Position numbers and translations under genes: made by a program
NCBI GenBank assembly: GCA_964451325.1
Contig: CAYVHO010000005.1
Location: 165,528 to 229,527 of the forward strand
Length of the DNA: 64,000 nucleotides
Reading direction: 5' to 3'
Source: JAADHI01 sp964451325
Lineage (GTDB): Bacteria > Nitrospirota > Nitrospiria > SBBL01 > JAADHI01
Notes under the pieces: model-generated
What the model was told of the DNA's origin: nothing
Database searches by the model: none
What the model saw: only the letters and a program-made list of their open reading frames with translations
Shown here: one piece after another, positions 49,664 to 59,142 of the stretch
Numbering within the stretch: position 1 is the stretch's first letter
Layout: every line of letters starts with the position of its first letter

Positions 49664-49733
49664 CAATCGCCCACACGGTCGCCATTGATTGAAACCCTGA
49701 TGCTGTTTTGAAGTGGCTCAGGGATTTTTTGTT
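49664..49733 (+). terminator. Leader hairpins and terminator-like structure before the SBBP gene
   Basis: TTTCAATC and GATTGAAA form an 8-bp stem within 49664-49695, then CCCTGA (49695-49700) pairs with TCAGGG (49718-49723) followed by ATTTTTTGTTTT, a terminator-like end. It lies 45 bases before the SBBP start at 49779, so it may act as an attenuator of a leader RNA, or end a small RNA. Confidence 0.45.
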
Positions 49734-49778
49734 TTGGAGCCATTTAGTTACTTTCTTTCAAGCAGGAGGTTTGAAGAA

Positions 49779-52700
49779 ATGTTTAAGCAACTTGTCTTCT
49801 TTTTATTGTCTTTATCGTTCTTATTTCCTACTTTTTCTGCGGATGCCATTACAAAAGAAAATCTGGATGACACCTTAGACACACCATTGCACAATCTCTA
49901 TAACAAGCTTCCGTTTTATTTCATTCAAAATAAAGGCCAGGTCGATCAAAATGTCGCTTATTTTGAAATGGGAAAAGACCACGCCACTTATTTTACACCG
50001 GAGGGCATTTACCTCAAGCTCAGCAGGGCGGGGAATGAGGTGAGGTGGGTCAAACTCTCACTTCGGGGGGCCAATAAAACCCCCGAGATTATTGCAGAAG
50101 ACTTACAGCTCACCACCATCAATTATCTTAAAGGAAAAGATCCTGAGCAATGGCAAAAAAATGTCCCGACCTACGGTGCGGTGCGCTACAAAGATATTTA
50201 CGAGGGCATTGATATTCGCTTTTACGGCAATAACCGAGCACTTGAATACGACGTCATTGTCAAACCGGGTATCGATCCTTCAGTGGTGCAATTCAGCTAC
50301 GAAGGCATTCAAGGATTAAATATTAATGATCAGGGTGAACTTGAAGTCTTACTTGAAGACGGAAAGCTCATTCAACGAAGTCCTTATATCTACCAGGAAA
50401 TCGATGGGCAGCGGGTGGAAATCAAGGGCGCATTTGAATTAGAAACCCTTATCGATACGATAGATCCTTCAAAATCGGCTTATGGCTATCATTTTGCCCT
50501 TGCAGCTTACGATAAAACACGTCTCTTGGTCATTGACCCCATTTTAGATTATTCGACTTTTTTAGGGGGATCAGATGACAGTGAGGCGGGCGTTGATATT
50601 GCGGTCGACAGTGCCGGAAACGCCTATGTGACGGGGATGACTTCCTCTGGGGATTTTTTAAGCACATCGCTCTGGCCCGCTTCTCCATCGCCCACAACAC
50701 TACAAAGTGATCTTGCAGGCGGCATTGATATTTTTGTGACAAAATTCAACGCAGCAGGCACAGCAATGCTTTATTCTACTTTTTTGGGTGGAAGCGGCGA
50801 TGATGAAGTCAAAGGCATTGCCTTGGATGCGAGTGGAAATGTCTACATTACAGGAACAACACTCTCTTCTGATTTTCCGCTGCAAGCTGCGATTCAGGCG
50901 ACCCGAGCAGGGGGCAGGGATGCGTTTGTTGCAAAAATAGATGTTTCTGGCAGCAATCTGCTCTATTCAAGCTATTTGGGGGGAGGGGCTGTAGATATTT
51001 CACATGGCATTGCCGTCGATGACAGTGGTTCTGCCTATATTACCGGAGAAACCAGTTCAGGTAACTTCCCCACGCACTCTGCAAACAACACGCCTTTCCA
51101 GCCGAATCGTGCGGGTGGTTCAAGTGGCATTGATGCTTTTTTAAGTAAAATCAATCCTGAAGGAACAGCCCTGGTCTATTCAACCTACCTCGGAGGCAGT
51201 ATTCAGGATTATGCCTATGCCATTGCGGTGGATCGCACAGGGAATGCCTATGTGACCGGAAAAACGGCATCCTTAAATTTTCCGACTTCCTCAAACCCCG
51301 CGCCCTATCAAGCCAGTAAGGCCGGTTTAGACGAGGTTTTTGTGGTGAAAATGAATCCTGAAGGAGAAGCCCTGGTCTATGGGACCTATCTGGGGGGAAG
51401 CGGGAATGATGATGCTAAAACCATCGCGGTGGATGCGGCGGGTTTTGCCTATGTCGCGGGTCGAACATCTTCTTTCAATTTTCCGCTGGTTTCGGCCTTT
51501 CAGACCACAAAAAGAGGGATTTGGGATGCTTTTTTTACAAAGATCAATCCTACGGGGACCGCGATTGTCTACTCCAGTTTATTTGGGGGAAATGGCAATG
51601 AGCTGATTCGGGACATTGTCGTGGATACATCCGGCAGCCTTTTTCTTGCGGGGGAGACCGATTCCGCAGTCAATTTTCCTATTTTTTCACCCGCAGGTTC
51701 CGCTCAAATTCAAGAGACCCATGGCGGAGGGGGAAACGATGCTTTTATCTCAAGGGTGAACGCAGCGGGCACGACTCTGATTTATTCCACCTATCTGGGC
51801 GGGGACCTTAATGACGAAAGTTATGGCATTGCCATTGATAGTGTGGGCAGTGTCTATACCACCGGAAAAACCGGTTCCGTTGATTTCCCGACGCAATCGG
51901 CAATCCAAGCCAGTCGACCTGGGGGTGGGGAGGGCGACGCCTTTGTGAGTAAAATATCTCACTTGGTGCTTGGTCCCGAAATTCAAGTCACAGACAATGT
52001 CCTGCCTGGCGACGATTTACAGATCGCCTTTGGGGATCTCACCATTGGAACGACACGCGTGGAAACCCTGAGCATCACGAACCTGGGTGACACTGCGCTT
52101 GATATCGGTGGCATTGCAGTTGCAAATCCCCTTGTTTCGCCTTTTTCCATCGAAAATGATTTGTGCTCCAGGCAAACATTGCCCTCATCTCAAAGCTGTG
52201 TCTTGGAGGTGCATTTTTCTCCGCTTACAGAAACATCTTCAAATGACCGTTTTGATATCCCTTCAAATGACGTAGATGAAAACCCCATCACCATCACACT
52301 CACTGGAAGGGGTGTAAAGGTGGTGACGCCAGTGCCAGACATTGATTTGAGTCGCATAACCGTCTCTTTTGGTGATGTTTCCACAGACACGACACGGGAT
52401 GAGAGCTTAACGATTACGAATAGAGGCGCGGCCTCACTTCTCCTGGGGCAAATTGCCAGTCTCAATCCACTCGCTGCACCTTTTTCGATTTTAAGTGATC
52501 TCTGCTCCGGGCAAACACTTTCTAAAGACGCCACTTGTGCCATCACAGTTCGTTTTTCTCCGACAGTGGAAGGTGGGGCAAACGACGATTTTGACATTCC
52601 ATCGAATGATCCTGATGAAGACCCGCTCACGGTTACTGTAACGGGCACAGGAACAATTTCGACCGTCGCCAAAATTAACGTGCGTGACTCGGCTGCACCG

Positions 52701-53894
52701 GACAGTGATTTGAAAATCCCTTTTGGCTCGGTCAGCACCGGGAGCAATTCTGTACATCGTGTGACGATCAAAAATTTGGGAAACGAAGCACTGATCATGG
52801 GTGCTATCGCACAAAACAACAGCTTGGTGGCACCCTATCATCTTCAGGATGATCTGTGTTCGGGCACGACACTTACGACGAATAGCAGCTGTACCCTCGA
52901 TATTCTTTTTTCGCCGACTTCGGAAGGGAAACCACTCGATAGTTTTGACATTCCTTCAAATGATCCCAATCGCAGTGTGGTAACGCTTTCAGTCAGCGGA
53001 AGCGGCGTCTCCGGTCCAGCACCGGACATGCGGATTATCGACAGCATCGCACCTGAAACAGATCAAGGACTTCGATTTCTTGACCTGAGCCTGGGACTCA
53101 CGCTTGAAGAAACCGTGACACTGACAAACATTGGCAGTGCCGTGCTTGTCATTGGAAGCATTCCAATGGAGAATGCAATCGAAGCCCCTTTTCACATTGT
53201 GGATGATCAATGTTCTGGGAAATCGCTGCTCTTTTTTGAAACCTGCACCTTTAAAGTTCAGTTTTCTCCGATATCCACAGGTCTTTTTAGCGATGCCTTT
53301 GATATTCCTTCAAATGACCCGGACGGGGTTCAGGTTTTTTCACTCAATGGCAGTGGGGTGCAGGGTGCGAGCAATCAAGCCCCCTCAAAACCCGTCTTAC
53401 TTTTTCCCGCAAATGGACAGCAGGATCTCGGAACCGATCTTCGTTTTGAGTGGGAGCGCGCGAGTGATCCTGATGGGGATCCCATCACCTATACCCTCCT
53501 GGTCTGCGATGATCCTGACCCCACCCTTTGTAATGCGGCCTTAGAAGCTTCTGTGCCAACAAATAAGGGAAATGTTGTTTTTGTCTCTTATGGTGCAGGT
53601 TTTTTCCTGATTGGCATTGTCTTTTTAAATTGGGGAAATTCTAAAAAAGGAAAAAAGATACAAAAGGCCGGGCGATTGGCGATTTTTTTCCTGGCGACAG
53701 GTCTTTTCCTGGTCGCGTGTAATTCTTCCGGTGGTGGGGGAGGGGGCGCTGCGGGGGGCGCTGAAACTGACAACGAAACCGGGCGTACCAGTATTCAGAT
53801 GCAAGCAAAAACACAGTATTATTGGCAAGTCATTGCGAGAGACGATCAGGGCGGTGAGTCCGAGAGCGATATTTGGCATTTTACGACCCAATAA
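49779..53894 (+). CDS. Giant SBBP-repeat protein with choice-of-anchor D domains and a split FN3 domain
   Basis: ATG 49779 follows AGGAGG; 1371 residues. Signal peptide (about 4-26), then a N-terminal DUF7948-like domain (FYFIQNKGQVDQNVAYF, about 45-245). Residues about 250-720 hold SBBP repeats of type YSTFLGGSGDDEVKGIALD with GNVYITGTT. Residues about 733-1205 hold four choice-of-anchor D modules, each with SLTITNxG, PFSI..DLCSGQTL and SSCxxxVxFSP. The C-terminus is a FN3-like domain (SKPVLLFPANGQQDLGTDLRF ... YYWQVIARDDQGG) that is interrupted by two membrane helices (about residues 1264-1333), followed by a poly-glycine stretch. The inserted part ends FLVACNSSGGGG. Surface-exposed adhesin-like protein; role unknown. 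Confidence 0.85.
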   Translation: MFKQLVFFLLSLSFLFPTFSADAITKENLDDTLDTPLHNLYNKLPFYFIQNKGQVDQNVAYFEMGKDHATYFTPEGIYLKLSRAGNEVRWVKLSLRGANKTPEIIAEDLQLTTINYLKGKDPEQWQKNVPTYGAVRYKDIYEGIDIRFYGNNRALEYDVIVKPGIDPSVVQFSYEGIQGLNINDQGELEVLLEDGKLIQRSPYIYQEIDGQRVEIKGAFELETLIDTIDPSKSAYGYHFALAAYDKTRLLVIDPILDYSTFLGGSDDSEAGVDIAVDSAGNAYVTGMTSSGDFLSTSLWPASPSPTTLQSDLAGGIDIFVTKFNAAGTAMLYSTFLGGSGDDEVKGIALDASGNVYITGTTLSSDFPLQAAIQATRAGGRDAFVAKIDVSGSNLLYSSYLGGGAVDISHGIAVDDSGSAYITGETSSGNFPTHSANNTPFQPNRAGGSSGIDAFLSKINPEGTALVYSTYLGGSIQDYAYAIAVDRTGNAYVTGKTASLNFPTSSNPAPYQASKAGLDEVFVVKMNPEGEALVYGTYLGGSGNDDAKTIAVDAAGFAYVAGRTSSFNFPLVSAFQTTKRGIWDAFFTKINPTGTAIVYSSLFGGNGNELIRDIVVDTSGSLFLAGETDSAVNFPIFSPAGSAQIQETHGGGGNDAFISRVNAAGTTLIYSTYLGGDLNDESYGIAIDSVGSVYTTGKTGSVDFPTQSAIQASRPGGGEGDAFVSKISHLVLGPEIQVTDNVLPGDDLQIAFGDLTIGTTRVETLSITNLGDTALDIGGIAVANPLVSPFSIENDLCSRQTLPSSQSCVLEVHFSPLTETSSNDRFDIPSNDVDENPITITLTGRGVKVVTPVPDIDLSRITVSFGDVSTDTTRDESLTITNRGAASLLLGQIASLNPLAAPFSILSDLCSGQTLSKDATCAITVRFSPTVEGGANDDFDIPSNDPDEDPLTVTVTGTGTISTVAKINVRDSAAPDSDLKIPFGSVSTGSNSVHRVTIKNLGNEALIMGAIAQNNSLVAPYHLQDDLCSGTTLTTNSSCTLDILFSPTSEGKPLDSFDIPSNDPNRSVVTLSVSGSGVSGPAPDMRIIDSIAPETDQGLRFLDLSLGLTLEETVTLTNIGSAVLVIGSIPMENAIEAPFHIVDDQCSGKSLLFFETCTFKVQFSPISTGLFSDAFDIPSNDPDGVQVFSLNGSGVQGASNQAPSKPVLLFPANGQQDLGTDLRFEWERASDPDGDPITYTLLVCDDPDPTLCNAALEASVPTNKGNVVFVSYGAGFFLIGIVFLNWGNSKKGKKIQKAGRLAIFFLATGLFLVACNSSGGGGGGAAGGAETDNETGRTSIQMQAKTQYYWQVIARDDQGGESESDIWHFTTQ

Positions 53895-53952
53895 TCGCAT
53901 AAAAGCTCAAGCGTTGACCTCATAAGTCTGATAAGCCGCTGGGTTTTTAAGG

Positions 53953-54372
53953 CTACTGACCAATGATTTTGATCAGGACGCGTTTTTTGCGTCGGCCATC
54001 GAATTCCGCGTAAAAAATTTGTTCCCAAGGGCCAAAATCCAGTTTTCCATTCGTAATGGCCACGACCACTTCACGACCCATGAATTGACGTTTGATATGG
54101 GCATCACCGTTGTCTTCACCCGTTTGATTATGACGATAAAGAGAGAGCGGCTCATGTGGCGCAAGCCGCTCTAAAAAATCGTCGTAATCTTTCAAAAGTC
54201 CCGGCTCATCATCATTAATATAAATAGACGCCGTAATGTGCATGGCATTCACGAGACAAAGCCCTTCACGCACACCACTGACATCAATTTCAAGCTGAAC
54301 CTTTTCTGTGATGTTGATATAAGCCCGTCTTGTTTTGATTTCAAAATAAAGTTCTTTTCGGTGTGATTTCAT
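53953..54372 (-). CDS. YjbQ/UPF0047 family protein
   Basis: 139 residues with the UPF0047 pattern: VSGVREGLCLVNAMHITASIYINDDEPGLL, FLERLAPHEPLSLYRHNQTGEDNGDAHIKRQFMG and GKLDFGPWEQIFYAEFDGRR. Members bind metal and have weak secondary thiamin phosphate synthase activity; true function unsettled. Single gene between the SBBP protein (convergent) and a decayed gene; no operon partner. Confidence 0.88.
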   Translation of the reverse strand: MKSHRKELYFEIKTRRAYINITEKVQLEIDVSGVREGLCLVNAMHITASIYINDDEPGLLKDYDDFLERLAPHEPLSLYRHNQTGEDNGDAHIKRQFMGREVVVAITNGKLDFGPWEQIFYAEFDGRRKKRVLIKIIGQ

Positions 54373-54577
54373 CTAAATCTCCCTCAATTAAAAATCTGAA
54401 AAGAGTGTCGCAACAAGGGATGATAAAAGGCAAGGGTCTTGGAAAGACCTGGGTAATAAGATTTTTTTGATTCTATTGACTTGACATAATATTACTTTCT
54501 TACTGACAATATTCCTATCTGATTGTTCTGATTTCTATTTATTGGCTTTTGGAAGAAGGTGGATGGATTGATCGGAG

Positions 54578-55431
54578 ATGATTATTCGCCCTCGTTCCGT
54601 GTTTCTTCTTCCTTACTCCCTCTCCTTCTCCTCTCTAAGCGTTTCGCTTTCAGGTGGGAATTTTTTTAACCGGGACAGCTTTCGCCCAACAAATTCAGAC
54701 CAATACTTCCGCGACGACGCAAGGCTCTACCCAGTTTGGGTACTTGCCGGATGCGGTGGATTTAGGCGTATTCATGCAGGCGACGGTTGCCCCGACCTGT
54801 ATCACCGTCTCAACAAATGTGCAAACCTGTACGAGCGATGGCGGTACCGCTGTTGGAGACAACGACAACTTTGTCCGGGTCGATCAGTTACCGGGATCTT
54901 TTACCGACAGCCCGATACCCGGTACGGTTTCCGCCCTGCCCAATTTTGCTTGTGGGCAGACCACGAATTCCTTCCTTTGTACTCCGAATATGTCCTTTGC
55001 TTTGGCACCCGTCGGGGCACAAGCACAGATCTCACCGAACTTTAACGGACGCGAAACGATTGATTTATTAGCCATACGGTCGATCTCGGGGGTGGCAGTT
55101 TGATGATTTTTAATCAAAGAGATGCCACAATCGGCGCAGGGAATCTGATTCCTGATCCAATCGGTGGTCCTTTGACCTTGACGCCTTTTTCCGCTGTCGA
55201 TACTCAGGACGTTGGAGTCGTACTTCCACTCTTGGGTTTGGTAAGCCGTACAACCCTGACTCAGGGGCCTGCCGACGGTTTTGGGAGTCTTAATTTGGTA
55301 ATTTTCCAGGTTTCCTCGTTCCTGGGGCAAGGCTACTCCCAGAGCCATTTCCTGGTACATATGTTACACTGGGTTTGAATACTGGGAGAAATCCAAGCTT
55401 CCCCTGCTTTAGGGCTCGGGCCGGAATTTAA
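54578..55431 (+). pseudogene. Decayed secreted-protein gene with at least three frameshifts
   Basis: Three reading frames join to one sensible protein. Frame a gives a signal-peptide start (MIIRPRSVFLLPYS) at 54578; around the T7 run (54661-54668) it must shift by one base to continue GIFLTGTAFAQQIQ in frame b (54654 onward). Near 55064-55070 frame b (NGRETIDL) must shift back to frame a (SHTVDLGGGSLMIFNQRD). Near 55300 a third shift reaches GNFPGFLVP to LNTG and the stop TAA at 55431. Each is consistent with a one-base indel. The N-terminal half contains TDSPIPGTVSALPNFACGQT and a CITVST segment. It has a signal peptide with AFA cleavage site and a beta-rich body. Family not known. Confidence 0.75.
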
Positions 55432-55544
55432 CGGTTTTGCATTTCCGTGATATTTGCATAAGCTTCTTCACAAAAGGTTTTAGAAATTGTAAAAATTTTG
55501 GGCGCATTCAGTCCATCGTTTTGTTTCATTCCTTAATATAGGCC

Positions 55545-56681
55545 TTAAATCTTCCCAAAGGCCTTAAATTGTAGACCGTCCAGTTTGACTTCATCGAGGA
55601 TTTTTTTTGATTGAATCAGGACTTTAAATGTTTTACCCATGCCTCCGGGATCCATGAGTTGTTTCATGGCTAAAAATTCCTTTTTCGCTTCTTTGCACGT
55701 GTGCATCTTTTTTCCAGGGCCTTCCATGGCTTGTGCAATGCCTAAACCCATGAGAAAGTGCATTTGATCGCTTAGCCCCAGAAATTTTAGGCCCACTTTT
55801 TCACCACTCGCAACAATCGCACTAAAATCGACATGCGCTGTCATATCTTGCTCGCCAATGTTTTTGTAGGGGGCTTCATTTGTTTTGTGTTTGTAATAAC
55901 AAAGGAAAGTGCCCCCGGGTTTTCGGGGATGGTAAAGTTCTTCCACTGGAAAGCCATAATCAATGGTGAGCACAAAGCCTTTTAAGAGCGTTTTCCCGAC
56001 GGAGGTGATCCAGTCCCGTGATTTGAGATTAATCTCTAATTGATAGGTTTTATCGAGTGGCAGCTTGATTTGTGCGACATAGGCCGCTAATTCCGGCTTA
56101 CAGGGTTTTTCTAGTATTTCGACAAAGGCATTCTTTTTCCAATCCACATAAATTTCTTGTACTTTTCCTTCGCCAAGCGTCAGTCGGTGAACGGGAAAGG
56201 CATCGAGTAGTTCGTTTGACAGTACAATGCCCACAAGGTTTTTGGGGATCTGATCCGACCAGGAAATATGACCCGGAAAAAGTGGCTTAAGACGGTTTTT
56301 TTGTTTTTCTTTTAAAAACCCACTTTTTTCGACGATAAGGTAACGGCAGTGTTCGTAGCAGACGGGGTTTTCTCTGGCAATGGTGACCAAGATATCGCGG
56401 CAAAGTGTGCCAAGGCCTGCACCCACTTCGACAATGGTAAAGGCCTCGTCTGCAAAAACTTCTGCCATCTGCATGATCTGTTTTGCGATCAGCGTGCCAA
56501 AAACAGGGTGAACAGTGCTGCTGGTATAAAAATCGCCCTCCCACCCGATTTTTTCTCCGGGAGAACTGTAATAGCCGTATTTTGGGTGATAAAGGGCAAG
56601 TGCCATAAAGTCTGCAAAAGGAATCGGGCCATCTTGGCCGATTTTTTCTCGAATAATGTGAACCAGTTCTGGTTTTGACAT
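55545..56681 (-). CDS. MidA/NDUFAF7-type SAM-dependent methyltransferase
   Basis: 378 residues of COG1565/DUF185: FADFMALALYHPKYGYYSSP, VEVGAGLGTLCRDI (SAM-binding), ELLDAFPVHRL, TIDYGFPVEELYHPRKPGGTFLCYYKHK. The eukaryotic member methylates an arginine in complex I; bacterial members act on unknown proteins. It lies 118 bases downstream of the cytochrome trio on the same strand, so a role in respiratory-complex maturation is a reasonable inference but not shown. Confidence 0.85.
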   Translation of the reverse strand: MSKPELVHIIREKIGQDGPIPFADFMALALYHPKYGYYSSPGEKIGWEGDFYTSSTVHPVFGTLIAKQIMQMAEVFADEAFTIVEVGAGLGTLCRDILVTIARENPVCYEHCRYLIVEKSGFLKEKQKNRLKPLFPGHISWSDQIPKNLVGIVLSNELLDAFPVHRLTLGEGKVQEIYVDWKKNAFVEILEKPCKPELAAYVAQIKLPLDKTYQLEINLKSRDWITSVGKTLLKGFVLTIDYGFPVEELYHPRKPGGTFLCYYKHKTNEAPYKNIGEQDMTAHVDFSAIVASGEKVGLKFLGLSDQMHFLMGLGIAQAMEGPGKKMHTCKEAKKEFLAMKQLMDPGGMGKTFKVLIQSKKILDEVKLDGLQFKAFGKI

Positions 56682-56799
56682 GGATAGGTTCTCTTCTTAA
56701 AATTGAGTTCGCATACTATAGGGGAAATGGGGATAAGATCAATCTTGATCCGCGTTTAGTTCATGGCAAAAAAGGACTGAGGGTCGAAGTTTTGGTGTC

Positions 56800-57276
56800 T
56801 CAGTTGAAATAAAACGTCATGAAAATGTGAAAAAAAATGAAAAATGAGATAAACGTGGAAAGCGTGACATGGCTGACCATCCAATAAAATTTATAGTGTC
56901 TGTTTCGGATATTGAAGGGTAAAGGGGCAAAGCTTGCGATCAATACATTCAAAGAATACGCCAAGGAAAATAAAAACGTGTATTGGTGCCCCATTTTCAT
57001 GCTGTGTAAATAGAGCAGCGGGATTGCAAAAACACTGCTCCTAAAATGCAGGGTGTAAATCGTCTTATGATGATTTTTCCAGGACAATTGGCTGCGCGCG
57101 ACAAAGAGCGCATTTTGAAAAAATAGAAAAATAAAGATCGCAGCACCGGTGTAAATCTTAAATTCCGGCACACCCTGGCGTATTTCAAGCCAGGGCCAGG
57201 ACCACCCTGCAAGAAATTGCAGCCAATATAAAACGACCGCTGTAAGATTCACAATGATGTAAGTTCTATCTTTCAT
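56800..57276 (-). CDS. Membrane diheme cytochrome b-like protein
   Basis: 158 residues with about five hydrophobic segments. Two helices each hold a His-x13-His pair: His77/His91 (around LHFRSSVFAIPLLYLH) and His136/His150 (SHVTLSTFISFFIFFH). This is the spacing of bis-histidyl heme b ligands in ferric reductase/NADPH oxidase and YedZ-like proteins, so two b hemes stacked across the membrane are expected. It overlaps the upstream monoheme gene by 11 bases. No FAD or NAD domain is present, so electrons must come from partner proteins (inference). I do not recognise a named family. Confidence 0.6.
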   Translation of the reverse strand: MKDRTYIIVNLTAVVLYWLQFLAGWSWPWLEIRQGVPEFKIYTGAAIFIFLFFQNALFVARSQLSWKNHHKTIYTLHFRSSVFAIPLLYLHSMKMGHQYTFLFSLAYSLNVLIASFAPLPFNIRNRHYKFYWMVSHVTLSTFISFFIFFHIFMTFYFN

Positions 57277-58117
57277 GTTTTGTCATTTGGAAGAGGCTTT
57301 GCAGTGTCATTTTTGAGGCTTCTTTCTCAAAAACATCCATAAAGATCTCTGTCGTCGGCAAAAAGTAACCTTCTCGTGGCCACTTTTTACTGATTTGTGG
57401 AGGATTAGAAAAACCCTGAACCTTGCTCAGATAAGCGGCATAAGTTTCTTTAAACTGCTCGCGTAAGACCGAAATAATCATCAAAGCTTCTGTTAACTTG
57501 ACCGTATCTTTAGGATAAAGCCAGGTCGTGGCTCCCATAACATCCAGCAGCTTCCAATCTGTTTTTGGGCTGTCTTTATGTTCATTGTGACAGGTGATAC
57601 AAGCTGAGACGGATGCGATATCAGGAAACATGCCGATATAACGCGCAATATCGGCCGCATAAAAAAATTGTGCTTCCCGATTTTTTTTGATGTGTTTAAA
57701 TTTTTCAGACTGTTCGGCATCAAATGCATTGGCTTTGTTAATCGGCGCATCGGATCCCAGAAATAGACTCAATGGCACTGCATTTTTCTCTAAACGACTG
57801 GCAATTTTTCGCAAAAATAAGGCGGGCAGGGGGCCCGCTTCGACATCAGACTCCCGCCAATCTTCGTTAAACTTGAGTCCTTGTTTTTTCCCTGCACCGA
57901 GAATTTCTTTTGTCCAGAGTTTTCGGATGATATTGTTTTCTTCTTGCAATAACACAAAAAGCTGGTTAATCGGGATGTATTTTCCGTCTTTTTCCTGAGC
58001 GTCATCCTGCAGAGGAGTGGGTGCACTTGCAAATAGATAGACAATGAGTGCAATCCAAGCCAATAAAAAATGGAGCCTTAAAGGAAAGGCTCTAGTGCCT
58101 TTTTTTGAGGGCTTCAT
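57266..58117 (-). CDS. Exported monoheme c protein (DUF3365/Tll0287-like)
   Basis: 283 residues. N-terminal membrane helix/signal (about residues 14-32), then a Tll0287-like (DUF3365) domain: a PAS-like fold holding one heme c at CITCHNEH (CxxCH), followed by KTDWKLLDVMGATTWLYP, a hallmark of the family. Members are heme-containing redox or gas sensors, often fused to kinases; this one has no output domain. It overlaps its upstream pentaheme neighbour by 26 bases and its downstream diheme b neighbour by 11 bases. It is probably the third component of an electron-transfer complex (inference). Confidence 0.75.
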   Translation of the reverse strand: MKPSKKGTRAFPLRLHFLLAWIALIVYLFASAPTPLQDDAQEKDGKYIPINQLFVLLQEENNIIRKLWTKEILGAGKKQGLKFNEDWRESDVEAGPLPALFLRKIASRLEKNAVPLSLFLGSDAPINKANAFDAEQSEKFKHIKKNREAQFFYAADIARYIGMFPDIASVSACITCHNEHKDSPKTDWKLLDVMGATTWLYPKDTVKLTEALMIISVLREQFKETYAAYLSKVQGFSNPPQISKKWPREGYFLPTTEIFMDVFEKEASKMTLQSLFQMTKHER

Positions 58118-58775
58118 TTTTTTTCACTTTTGCATAGGGCGAGGGGAGGCCTTTAAAATAACGAGTGACTTCCGCTTCAGGAATCATTTCAGCGACTTTA
58201 CGTGGTGAGGTGTAGATATGATTGCCGTGATAATCATGGCAACCCAAACAGCTCGACCATTTTTTATTTTTGATCAGTTGTGTGTGCGGGATATCGATAG
58301 GGTCATTTTTGATTGAAAGTTTTTCGTGACAGTATTGGCAAAATTGCGTATCGTTCGTGACGCGTAAGCCCGTATGTTCTTTATGACATGTGCTGCAATA
58401 TTGGGCTGGGATTTTTTTTCGTTTTTCGGAAAACCGGGGTTCGATAAATCGGTAAACGGAGTGTGGGTCATGGGTTTGTTCATGGCAAAATAGGCAATCT
58501 TGATTTGAAACGGGCAGATGTCCAAAAACAGCATCGCTCTGGCGTGTTTCTAATAAATAACTGATTTTAGCTTGTAATTGTTGTCGCAGGGTGCCGGGTG
58601 CTTTCTGATGACAGTCATGACAAACAATGTTTTCATGACCGACATTCATGGGGCCTTTTTTATTAAAGTCCATAAAAAAGCCGGAAAGACCAATGACCGT
58701 TAAAATAGCGGCAAGATAGCTTCCAAAATAAAAGCCAATCCATTGCCGTTTACGATGTTTTTCCCATATTTTCAT
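58092..58775 (-). CDS. Membrane-anchored pentaheme c-type cytochrome
   Basis: ATG 58775 used; a TTG at 58802 adds nine residues. 227 residues, one N-terminal membrane helix (about residues 14-35) and five CxxCH heme sites: CHDCH, CLFCH, CSTCH, CQYCH, CLGCH. Other histidines (GHENIV, HDPHS, IPHTQ) could be distal ligands. The layout recalls NapC/NrfH-type quinol-oxidising anchors but has five hemes and a different order. It heads the trio; its C-terminus is lysine-rich. Periplasmic, membrane-tethered electron carrier, partner unknown. Confidence 0.8.
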   Translation of the reverse strand: MKIWEKHRKRQWIGFYFGSYLAAILTVIGLSGFFMDFNKKGPMNVGHENIVCHDCHQKAPGTLRQQLQAKISYLLETRQSDAVFGHLPVSNQDCLFCHEQTHDPHSVYRFIEPRFSEKRKKIPAQYCSTCHKEHTGLRVTNDTQFCQYCHEKLSIKNDPIDIPHTQLIKNKKWSSCLGCHDYHGNHIYTSPRKVAEMIPEAEVTRYFKGLPSPYAKVKKNEALKKRH

Positions 58776-59142
58776 AAGTGACGCAGCACATCCGTCCTCC
58801 AAGGGGCGTCTCTCATGCTGACGTAAGGGGGGCTTAGGTGTCCGTTTTTATTGCGTACCTGATTGGGTCAAACGATATTTGTGTTAATTGTAGCACTGGG
58901 AAAAAAATCTGCTTGGAGGGCCATCGCAGAAGATGGTAAACAACACATTTTTTGACGTATAATCGGATATCTTATTTCAACAACGTGAAAGAGCATTATA
59001 GAATAATTTCTTAGAATTAGAAATAGAGTCTGTTTTGCAATCATCTAAGGACATTCTGAAGCAATCAGTGCTTCCCTAAATACCGCAAATACCGCGTGGA
59101 AAATGACACTCGAAAATATTGGGGTGATCAAGAAAGTATAAG
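58776..59142. other. 367-base intergenic region between divergent genes
   Basis: No convincing coding sequence. It contains promoter-like TATAAT at about 58961 preceded by a weak -35 region, a short GAAGCA/TGCTTC hairpin near 59060, and AT-rich stretches. The minus-strand cytochrome promoter and the plus-strand CvfB promoter must be here. No conserved RNA element was recognised. Confidence 0.5.

Noticed and set aside
50533..51960. DNA-level repeats inside the SBBP gene as a recombination hotspot
   Set aside because: The SBBP modules are similar in protein but diverged at DNA level; no long identical stretch was noticed.
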